Shown: piece by piece, positions 58,030 through 64,000 of the stretch
Layout: every line of letters starts with the position of its first letter
Position numbering within the stretch: position 1 is the first letter of the stretch
Assembly: GCA_947455215.1 (NCBI GenBank)
Contig: CANGNA010000019.1
Span: forward strand, 1-64,000
DNA length: 64,000 nucleotides
Direction of reading: 5' to 3'
Source: Chitinophagaceae bacterium
GTDB taxonomy: Bacteria; Bacteroidota; Bacteroidia; Chitinophagales; Chitinophagaceae
Translations under genes and position numbers: made by a program
Notes under the pieces: model-generated
What the model was told of the DNA's origin: nothing
The model's input: the letters and a program-made list of their open reading frames with translations, nothing else
Databases searched by the model: none

Positions 58030-59223
58030 ATGATAACGGTACAGGAAGCGGAACAGATCATACTATCGCATATAAAAGACTATGGCATTGAATATGTGCC
58101 TTTTCAACAGGCATTGGGGCGTGTATTGGCGGAAGACCTGTTGTGCGACCGCGATATGCCTGCCTACGACAGGATAAGTATGGATGGGATAGCGGTGCGT
58201 TACAGTGCTATAGAACGTGGTGTGACGTCATTTACCATCAGGGCTACACAGGCGGCAGGTGATGCGCCGCTGTCGATAGAACATGATGAAGAGTGCATAG
58301 AGATAATGACAGGCGGTGCACTCGGCACCTCAACAGACACAGTGGTCCCTTACGAGCATATTGAAATAAAGCAGGGTAAGGCACTGATAGTCAGCACAAA
58401 AATAAAGCAGGGGCAAAACATACATTACCGCGGTAGCGACAAGCGTAAAGGTGATGTTGCTGCCACTGCAGGGAGTATAATAGATGCAGCCATCATTAAT
58501 GTAGCCGCTACCATAGGGGCCACATTGCTACCCGTAAAGCGACAGCCGCGCATACTTATAGTATCTACCGGCGATGAACTGGTAGAGGTAGATGAGACAC
58601 CCGCACCGTGGCAGATACGCCGATCGAACAACTATACCATACAAGCCGTACTCCGCCAGAACGGGCTGGATGCCGATATGATGCACCTGCCCGATGACGC
58701 CACGATTATGGAACAACAGCTAAGGGAAGCGCTTGGCGAATACGATGTCTTATTACTCAGTGGCGGTGTGTCTATGGGCAAATACGATCACCTGCCGATG
58801 GTGCTGAAACAGTTGGGTGTGCAGCAACACTTTCATAAAGTGCAGCAGCGGCCGGGTAAACCTTTCTGGTTTGGTAGCCATAACAATACCCTCATCTTTG
58901 CATTTCCCGGCAACCCGGTATCGGGGTTTATGTGCCTGCACAGGTATTTTTTGCCGTGGTATTACCAGGGCATGGGCGTAGCACAAAAAAAGTTATACGC
59001 TATGCTGGCCAGCGATATCACCTTTGCCCCCAACCTGCAATACTTTCTGCAGGTGGCCACACATATGAATGAGCAGGCACAACTGGTGGCTACTCCCCTG
59101 CCCGGCAATGGTTCCGGCGACCTGGCCAACCTTGTTGAGAGTAACGCTTTTCTTGAATTACCGATAGATAAAACTGAGTTTAAGGCTGGTGAGGTGTATA
59201 GGTTGTGGGTGTTTAAGCAATAG
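58030..59223 (+). CDS. moeA: molybdopterin molybdotransferase
   Basis: 397 aa. N-terminal MoeA domain (DMPAYDRISMDGIAVRY, ...TGGALGTSTDTVVPYEH), the MPT-binding MoCF domain (ILIVSTGDELVEV, LLLSGGVSMGKYD, FAFPGNPVSGFM) and C-terminal domain IV. It inserts molybdate into adenylated molybdopterin in the cytoplasm. First gene of a four-gene cofactor cluster; the next gene begins 28 bp after its stop codon. Confidence 0.95.
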   Translation: MITVQEAEQIILSHIKDYGIEYVPFQQALGRVLAEDLLCDRDMPAYDRISMDGIAVRYSAIERGVTSFTIRATQAAGDAPLSIEHDEECIEIMTGGALGTSTDTVVPYEHIEIKQGKALIVSTKIKQGQNIHYRGSDKRKGDVAATAGSIIDAAIINVAATIGATLLPVKRQPRILIVSTGDELVEVDETPAPWQIRRSNNYTIQAVLRQNGLDADMMHLPDDATIMEQQLREALGEYDVLLLSGGVSMGKYDHLPMVLKQLGVQQHFHKVQQRPGKPFWFGSHNNTLIFAFPGNPVSGFMCLHRYFLPWYYQGMGVAQKKLYAMLASDITFAPNLQYFLQVATHMNEQAQLVATPLPGNGSGDLANLVESNAFLELPIDKTEFKAGEVYRLWVFKQ

Positions 59224-59251
59224 TCAGCGCACATCCGTAAATTTGTACCAC

Positions 59252-59737
59252 ATGAGCGATCTGACGCATATAGACAATGAAGGGCGGGCCAACATGGTAG
59301 ATGTAAGCGGCAAGCAGGTGACCCTGCGCACTGCCACGGCCCGCAGCCTGGTGTACCTGCCCGATGTGGTGCTGGAAAAACTGGTGAACGGCGATATACA
59401 GACCAAGAAGGGCGCTGTATTCCAGACGGCTATCATTGCCGGCATCATGGCAGCCAAAAAGACCAGCGAACTTATTCCGTTGTGCCACCCGCTGCCTATG
59501 GATAATTGTAAGGTACACATCCACCTGAATGAAGAAAACGAAGTCGAGATCACCTGCACAGCCACTGTTACTGCCAAAACGGGCATAGAGATGGAAGCCC
59601 TCACCGGGGCCAGCATGGCGGCATTGACGATATACGATATGTGCAAGGCCATGAGCCACGATATAGTGATAAAGGAAACACGATTACTGGAAAAAACAGG
59701 AGGCAAGAGTGATCTCAGGAGAGAACAGCAGGATTAA
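59252..59737 (+). CDS. moaC: cyclic pyranopterin monophosphate synthase
   Basis: 161 aa from the ATG at 59252 (MSDLTHIDNEGRANMVDVSGKQ), the standard length. Conserved KKTSELIPLCHPLPMDNCKV and EMEALTGASMAALTIYDMCKA. It converts the MoaA product to cPMP. The family normally works with MoaA, which is not in this window. Its last codons overlap the GTG start of mobA. Confidence 0.95.
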   Translation: MSDLTHIDNEGRANMVDVSGKQVTLRTATARSLVYLPDVVLEKLVNGDIQTKKGAVFQTAIIAGIMAAKKTSELIPLCHPLPMDNCKVHIHLNEENEVEITCTATVTAKTGIEMEALTGASMAALTIYDMCKAMSHDIVIKETRLLEKTGGKSDLRREQQD

Positions 59738-60311
59738 GGGGCTGGTATTGGCGGGTGGCAAAAGTACGCGCATGGGTGCAGATAAAGGACTGCTCACCTG
59801 GCATGGTAAGCCTCAGCGCTACCATATGGCTGATATGCTGGGCACACTTTGCGAAGAGGTATTCATCTCTTGTCGAGATGACCAGGCGGCTGAGATAACG
59901 GAAGCGGGCTATACGCCACTTACGGATGTGCCTGCCTATGCCGGGCAGGGGCCATCGGCGGCTATTGTTACTGCATTTGAGCGGTACCCGGATGCTACAT
60001 GGCTGGTAGTGGCCTGCGATCTGCCCCTGCTGGATGATGCCACGCTGGCCTACCTGGTGGCCAACCGGGATGCGACCAAAGTTGCTACTACTTTTAGTAG
60101 TCCGCACGACGGATTGCCGGAACCATTAATAACTATCTGGGAGCCTGCTGCTTATACCATATTATTGAGTAAATTGCGGGAGGGTTATAAATGTCCGCGT
60201 AAGGTGCTTATCAACAGCGATACCGCTATTCTTACACCACCGTACCCGGATGCATTAGCCAATACCAACACGCCCGAAGACGCAGAAAAAGTAAGAAACA
60301 TCATTCAATAA
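59709..60311 (+). CDS. mobA: molybdenum cofactor guanylyltransferase
   Basis: 200 aa. The start is GTG at 59709 (ISGENSRIKGLVLAGGKSTRMG...), overlapping moaC by 29 bp; no upstream ATG exists, and the next Met (in TRMG) would cut the nucleotide-binding loop. LVLAGGKSTRMGADKGLL is the MobA/NTP-transferase signature and VACDLPLLDD holds the Mg-binding Asp. It attaches GMP to molybdopterin to give MGD for DMSO-reductase-type enzymes. Cytoplasmic. Confidence 0.9.
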   Translation: MISGENSRIKGLVLAGGKSTRMGADKGLLTWHGKPQRYHMADMLGTLCEEVFISCRDDQAAEITEAGYTPLTDVPAYAGQGPSAAIVTAFERYPDATWLVVACDLPLLDDATLAYLVANRDATKVATTFSSPHDGLPEPLITIWEPAAYTILLSKLREGYKCPRKVLINSDTAILTPPYPDALANTNTPEDAEKVRNIIQ

Positions 60312-60318
60312 CCGCACC

Positions 60319-61362
60319 ATGCGACAAGAACAGTCGAGATATAGCTGCCAGGTGAACCTACCCGACTTCGGGCTGGAGAAGCAGCTATTGCTGAAGAGCT
60401 CTAAGATGCTGGTGATAGGTGCAGGCGGGCTGGGCTGCCCTGCGGCGCAGTATCTTGCCGCCATGGGTGTAGGCCAATTGTGTATAGCCGATGATGATGT
60501 GATCTCCATTACCAACCTGCATCGCCAGATACTATACCGCGAAGCGGATGTTGGACAAAAGAAAGCGGCCATAGCCTGCATGGTGTTGCGTACTCAAAAC
60601 CCTGATACTAATGTAACATGGTATGATACCCGCGCTACCGCAGAGAACATCATGGACCTTATCTGGCAATATGATGTGATACTGGATTGTACCGATAATT
60701 TCGAGAGCCGTTATATTATTAACGATGCATGCGTGTTTGCAGGCAAGCCTGTGGTGTATGGCGCCATATACCAGTATGAAGGCCAGGTGGCAGTATGGAA
60801 TATGAAGAATGCCGAAGGTCTGCGCACGCCAAACTACCGCGATGTATACCCCGAGGTGAATACAGCCATGGTGCCTAATTGTGCCGATGGCGGTGTGTTC
60901 CCTACCCTGGCGGGTATCATAGGCTGCATGATGGCCAATGAGGCGGTGAAGATAGTGACCAACACCGGCGAGCTGCTGACCAGCCGCATGCTGGTATTTG
61001 ATGCCCGCTATATGCAGAGCCGCACCATAAAGTTGCCGGAGGTAACCGAACATGACATAAAACGCCCGCCACAAGCCGAAGAAAAACTACCATCCATCAG
61101 CCAGGCCGATCTGCGCCAGCACCTTGATGGCTACCAACTGATAGATGTGCGTACTCCCGAGGAGCATGAAGCCTTCAATATAGGTGGGCTGAACATACCC
61201 ATGGAACACCTGGACCAGCTGTTCGACCACCTGGACGGACCTAAGCCGCTGGTCATCTACTGTGCATCGGGGGCAAGGAGCAAAGAAGCTGTGAAGACCA
61301 TCCGATCGTTATTCCAAAGCGAGATCTATACCCTTGAGGGGGGATTAAAGGATTGGGAATAA
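60319..61362 (+). CDS. HesA/MoeB/ThiF-family adenylyltransferase with C-terminal rhodanese domain
   Basis: 347 aa. The E1-like domain has the ATP-binding motif VIGAGGLGCPAAQYLAAMGVG, DDDVISITNLHRQ and DCTDNFESRYIINDAC, plus the probable catalytic Cys in PNCADGGVFPTL. The zinc CxxC pairs of E. coli MoeB and ThiF are absent (PNYRDVYP in place of the first). Residues about 260-347 form a rhodanese domain (LIDVRTPEEHEAFNIGGLNIP, VIYCASGARSKEAV with its sulfur-carrying Cys). It probably activates the MoaD or ThiS C-terminus and supplies sulfur; the cofactor neighbours favour MoaD. Confidence 0.88.
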   Translation: MRQEQSRYSCQVNLPDFGLEKQLLLKSSKMLVIGAGGLGCPAAQYLAAMGVGQLCIADDDVISITNLHRQILYREADVGQKKAAIACMVLRTQNPDTNVTWYDTRATAENIMDLIWQYDVILDCTDNFESRYIINDACVFAGKPVVYGAIYQYEGQVAVWNMKNAEGLRTPNYRDVYPEVNTAMVPNCADGGVFPTLAGIIGCMMANEAVKIVTNTGELLTSRMLVFDARYMQSRTIKLPEVTEHDIKRPPQAEEKLPSISQADLRQHLDGYQLIDVRTPEEHEAFNIGGLNIPMEHLDQLFDHLDGPKPLVIYCASGARSKEAVKTIRSLFQSEIYTLEGGLKDWE

Positions 61363-61392
61363 GTTTTGTAAACAACTCTTACAAATGGGCTA

Positions 61393-62388
61393 TCACACCA
61401 TTTCCGCAGTGCGGATATAATACTCCTGTATATCGTTGAAGATGCGTTCTATTTCCTCTATGCTGTCGGTGGTTACCAGGCGGGTGCGGAATTCTTTTAC
61501 ATGGCTGAGGCCGCGCAGGTAGCTGGCGTAGTGCGGGCGCATTTCCAGTATGCCCAACTTAGGGCCTTTCCAGGCAAGGGCACCTTGCAGGTGCTTGCGT
61601 ATTGCCTGTAAGCGTTCTTCGATAGTGGGCATAGCCATGATCTCGCCGGTGGCAAAATAGTGTTTTACCTCGCGGAATATCCATGGATAACCTATTGCGG
61701 CGCGGCCTATCATAATACCATCTACACCATAGCGGTTGCGGTATTCCAGCGCTTTCTCGGGTGTGTCTATATCTCCGTTGCCGAAGATGGGTATCTTGAT
61801 ACGGGGATTGTTCTTTACTTTGGCTATCAGCGTCCAGTCGGCCTCGCCTTTATACAGCTGGGCACGGGTGCGGCCATGTATGGTGAGGGCCTTGATGCCA
61901 ACATCCTGCAGGCGTTCGGCCACTTCTTCTATATTCTTCGATTTTTCGTCCCAACCCAGGCGGGTCTTTACTGTTACGGGCAGCGATGTGCTGTTCACGC
62001 AGGCTTTGGTGAGGCGGATCATCAGGTCGATGTCTTTCAAGACACCGGCACCGGCGCCCTTACAGACCACTTTTTTTACCGGGCAGCCGAAGTTAATGTC
62101 AAGCAGATCGGGCTTGGTGGCATCTACTATTTTGGCAGAGAGGGCCATGGCGTCTTCGTCGCCACCGAATATTTGTATGCCTATTGGTTTTTCGTAGTCG
62201 AAGATATCGAGCTTCTGGCGGCTTTTTATGGCATCACGTATCAACCCTTCCGACGATATGAACTCGGTATACATCAGGTCGGCGCCATGCTCCTTGCACA
62301 CAGCACGGAACGGCGGGTCGCTTACATCCTCCATAGGGGCCAGCAACAATGGGAATTCGCCCAGCTCTATATTATCTATCTTCACCAT
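61393..62388 (-). CDS. dusB: tRNA-dihydrouridine synthase
   Basis: 331 aa from the ATG at 62388 (MVKIDNIELGEFPLLLAPMEDVSDPPFRAVC). FMN-binding TIM barrel, with NFGCPVKKVVCKGAGAGVLKD carrying the catalytic Cys region, and TIHGRTRAQLYKGEADW plus GNGDIDTPE for FMN. It reduces uridine in tRNA to dihydrouridine. DusB-type assignment rests on overall similarity of motifs. Convergent with the moeB-like gene, 30 bp apart. Confidence 0.93.
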   Translation of the reverse strand: MVKIDNIELGEFPLLLAPMEDVSDPPFRAVCKEHGADLMYTEFISSEGLIRDAIKSRQKLDIFDYEKPIGIQIFGGDEDAMALSAKIVDATKPDLLDINFGCPVKKVVCKGAGAGVLKDIDLMIRLTKACVNSTSLPVTVKTRLGWDEKSKNIEEVAERLQDVGIKALTIHGRTRAQLYKGEADWTLIAKVKNNPRIKIPIFGNGDIDTPEKALEYRNRYGVDGIMIGRAAIGYPWIFREVKHYFATGEIMAMPTIEERLQAIRKHLQGALAWKGPKLGILEMRPHYASYLRGLSHVKEFRTRLVTTDSIEEIERIFNDIQEYYIRTAEMV

Positions 62389-62676
62389 AAAAGCGCGCAA
62401 AGATACGTTTTTTTAATGGCTCAATGGCTGAATTGCTCGATGGCTGAATGATTGTTGCGTACCTACGGCACGCTAACGTGGTGAGGGGCATATACCTACA
62501 AACCTTTTGCCGCATACGCGGCAATGACATGTATTGGGGGCAATATGGAAGAATCGTGCAGGGTCAGGAAAGGTTGTGCTGGAATGGGGCGATAATCCCG
62601 AATAAGAGATCAAAGGGAAAATTATGGTCTTATCTCAGGCGTGATGAGCGAAGATCATTTTAGGTTGTCATCGAAA
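62389..62676. repeat. spacer with word repeat and T-family copy
   Basis: ggctcaatggctgaattgctc words (62416-62450) followed by a T-family copy (gtacctacggcacgct, cctacaaaccttttgccgcatacgcggcaatga, 62457-62530). No gene. Confidence 0.6.
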
Positions 62677-63075
62677 CTAATCTTCTGCGTAGTAGGTCTT
62701 TATAACCTGGTCTTCTTCGTCGGTTTCGGGGATGCGGGTAAGGGTGAGGAAGTCGCGGCCATTGTTGGTCCTGGTGAACTCGGCAGCATACATGCGGCTA
62801 CCTATTTTGATGACGATGTTCTTGTCGTAAACATATTCACCGGTAGCTATCCACCACTGCTGTGTTGATTTTTGTGTATTGTATTTACGGTCGAACACCT
62901 GCACCTTGTGGCTGGTATAGAACGTAAGGTTGTTCACATTCTCGTGCTGCGATCCATCATATACGTTTGCGCCTATCCATGTGCGGTGGCTGGCATTGGC
63001 CAGTTTGTTGGCAACATCCTGTGCGGATACAGACAAAGACAGAAACAGGGACGCAAGTATAGCTATGTATCTCAT
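62677..63075 (-). CDS. exported hypothetical protein, 132 aa
   Basis: Signal peptide MRYIAILASLFLSLSVSAQ. The mature protein (about 113 aa) has a beta-rich pattern with paired aromatic strands (NNLTFYTSHKVQVFDRKYN, QQWWIATGEYVYDKNIVIKIGSRMYAAEF) and an acidic end (DEEDQVIKTYYAED), suggesting a small lipocalin-like or immunoglobulin-like barrel. Family not recognised. Periplasmic or released. Confidence 0.7.
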   Translation of the reverse strand: MRYIAILASLFLSLSVSAQDVANKLANASHRTWIGANVYDGSQHENVNNLTFYTSHKVQVFDRKYNTQKSTQQWWIATGEYVYDKNIVIKIGSRMYAAEFTRTNNGRDFLTLTRIPETDEEDQVIKTYYAED

Positions 63076-63144
63076 AACAAATTTATTATACAGGTTTTAT
63101 GCAGGAGACAAATATAATGGATGGCAGTTGATTTTTAAATAGCG

Positions 63145-63435
63145 CTACGCAGCATAATGCCTGATATTGCTTAATTCTGTCTCTTTGGCATGCTGTTCTT
63201 CCTCCAGGTCAAAATCATCCTGCAGTCCCAACCAGAATTTGGGTGTGGTACCGAAATACTTTGCCAGGCGCAGCGCAGTATCGGCGGTGATGCGCCTGTT
63301 GCCCTTTATTATCTCAGATACTCTTGTCTGAGGAAGGCCTGTATCTTTAGACAAACGATAGGCAGATATACCCAATTCATTCAAAAATTCTTCCTTCAGA
63401 ATTTCACCCGGATGTATGTTATTCAAGCTTTTCAT
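63145..63435 (-). CDS. higA: HigA-family antitoxin
   Basis: 96 aa. HigA signature NIHPGEILKEEFLNELGISAYRLSKDTGLPQTRVSEIIKGNRRITADTALRLAKYFGTTPKFWLGLQ: an XRE-type helix-turn-helix with the conserved HPGE(I/V)L entry and FW.(G/N)LQ end. It starts 1 nt after the toxin stop codon, in the toxin-first order typical of higBA. It neutralises HigB and represses the operon. Confidence 0.93.
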   Translation of the reverse strand: MKSLNNIHPGEILKEEFLNELGISAYRLSKDTGLPQTRVSEIIKGNRRITADTALRLAKYFGTTPKFWLGLQDDFDLEEEQHAKETELSNIRHYAA

Positions 63436-63436
63436 G

Positions 63437-63718
63437 TTAATGATAATCTACGATCGTTACTTCTGACGCGTTCCCGTTTTGCCACTTAAAAATTATCCTC
63501 CACTGATCATTTATCTGTATTGAATAGAATTCTCTCAGGTTGCCAGCCAGTTTTTCCAGCCTGTTAGACGGAGGAATTCTCAAGTCTCCTACAGTTTGAG
63601 AGTTGTTCAACATTCTGAGTTTTCTTCTTGCAGTCTGCTGAATCTCTCCGGGCAGCTTACTGTCTCTTTCTCCATTCCATATCTTCTCTGTAGACTTTGA
63701 ACCAAAAGACAATATCAT
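63437..63718 (-). CDS. higB: HigB-family toxin (RelE superfamily)
   Basis: 93 aa. Small RelE-fold protein: EKIWNGERDSKLPGEIQQTARRKLRMLNNSQTVGDLRIPPSNRLEKLAGNLREFYSIQINDQWRIIFKWQNGNASEVTIVDYH. The LEKLxGxxxEFYSIxIxxQWRIIFxW block and the terminal VDYH are HigB hallmarks. It is a ribosome-dependent mRNA interferase. Short, with complete catalytic-region residues, so both partners appear intact. Confidence 0.93.
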   Translation of the reverse strand: MILSFGSKSTEKIWNGERDSKLPGEIQQTARRKLRMLNNSQTVGDLRIPPSNRLEKLAGNLREFYSIQINDQWRIIFKWQNGNASEVTIVDYH

Positions 63719-63729
63719 AATACCGCGTC

Positions 63730-63750
63730 ACGTTACTAACGTCAAAGATA
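63730..63750 (-). promoter_or_regulatory. higBA promoter box and palindromic operator
   Basis: Minus-strand -7 element TATCTTTG (63743-63750) is followed at once by a perfect palindrome ACGTTA-C-TAACGT (63730-63742), 11 nt before the higB start codon. A HigA-bound operator here would give the usual autoregulation. Confidence 0.6.
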
Positions 63751-63761
63751 AGCATTTTCTA

Positions 63762-64000
63762 TTAAAGTCTCATCGTTATAGAGGCCACGGTCCAGTTGCC
63801 GGCATCGTCTTTTACCTCCTTCAGGCTGAACTCAATTTTTTTGCCCAATATCATGCTGAGCTGCTCTGTGCGCACCTGTATGTTGTTCAATCCGAACGAT
63901 TCGTGCTTGCTATCGGCCTTTTTGCGGGAGTGGGCCAGCCCTACCCCATTGTCGCGCACGTCTATGTACAGCACATCGCCCGACTCGTATACATTCACAT
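63762..64000 (-). CDS. sensor histidine kinase, C-terminal fragment (cut by window end)
   Basis: Only the last 79 or so residues are inside the window; the frame stays open past 64000. The fragment is the ATPase domain end: DVRDNGVG (G1-type box), SFGLNNIQVRTEQLSMILG (G2/LytS-like end), then FSLKEVKDD...SITMRL. The GLNNIQVR form is typical of LytS/His_kinase-type kinases. The annotated start at 63998 is not real. It is complete at its 3-prime end. Confidence 0.75.
   Translation of the reverse strand, partial: VNVYESGDVLYIDVRDNGVGLAHSRKKADSKHESFGLNNIQVRTEQLSMILGKKIEFSLKEVKDDAGNWTVASITMRL

Noticed and set aside
1-64000. tRNA or rRNA genes
   Set aside because: No cloverleaf-type sequence with a TTCRANYC loop and matching acceptor stem, and no rRNA core segments, could be found by eye; a covariance search (tRNAscan-SE, Infernal) would settle it.

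Overview
The window reads as chromosome from a member of the Bacteroidota, most likely the order Chitinophagales (family Chitinophagaceae or a close relative). The evidence is three proteins with type IX secretion (T9SS) C-terminal sorting domains, several -7 promoter elements of the Bacteroidota form TAnnTTTG, few recognisable Shine-Dalgarno sequences, a fused E1 alpha/beta 2-oxoacid dehydrogenase, DUF2851, DUF6150 and DUF4184 family proteins, and very many small intergenic hairpin repeats. No rRNA, tRNA, insertion sequence, prophage or CRISPR array is visible.

Layout. 1-12.3 kb: small lipoproteins and envelope proteins, the fused E1 dehydrogenase, a T9SS-secreted protein, polyprenyl diphosphate synthase, kynureninase, and two membrane proteins. 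12.5-17.4 kb (minus strand): a flavoprotein plus glycosyltransferase pair, a MauE/thioredoxin-like membrane protein and lipoyl synthase, separated by hairpin repeats. 18.0-21.6 kb: an A/T-rich three-gene minus-strand operon (PLD-like protein, unknown protein, OLD-family ATPase/TOPRIM nuclease) with the composition and content of an uncharacterised defence system. 22.5-24.9 kb: an array of six full or partial palindromic elements (here called L), with a helix-turn-helix protein gene and a DUF559 (Vsr-like) nuclease gene lying exactly between copies. 25-34 kb: housekeeping genes (rplY, prs, fdx, iscX, kdsC, thioredoxin, Mrp-type P-loop protein, FGE-like protein, TrmH-like methyltransferase, LuxC-like acyl-CoA reductase). 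34.0-35.1 kb: dense composite repeats. 35.1-47.2 kb: DUF2851, MFS, DedA, a giant T9SS subtilase, a histidine kinase and a glycosyltransferase. 47.2-48.9 kb: an A/T-rich two-gene cassette bounded by direct repeats and by extra copies of the 3-prime ends of the genes on either side. 48.9-56.3 kb: SDR oxidoreductase, then a TetR regulator with a TolC/adaptor/RND-pump operon; regulator and pump promoters share a 13-bp near-palindrome. 56.4-64 kb: NHL-repeat T9SS protein, a molybdenum cofactor cluster (moeA, moaC, mobA, moeB-like), dusB, a higBA toxin-antitoxin pair with a palindromic operator, and the C-terminal end of a histidine kinase cut by the window edge.

How the parts work together. Iron-sulfur and cofactor biology recurs (lipA, fdx, iscX, Mrp, moeA/moaC/mobA/moeB), as do envelope and export functions (KdsC for Kdo, glycosyltransferases, T9SS cargo, RND efflux). 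The strongest candidates for something undescribed are the OLD/PLD operon, the L-element array with its nuclease, and the repeat-bounded cassette at 47-49 kb. The intergenic repeats are not random: arms of the R and L elements change in a compensating way between copies, so their folded shape is being kept.
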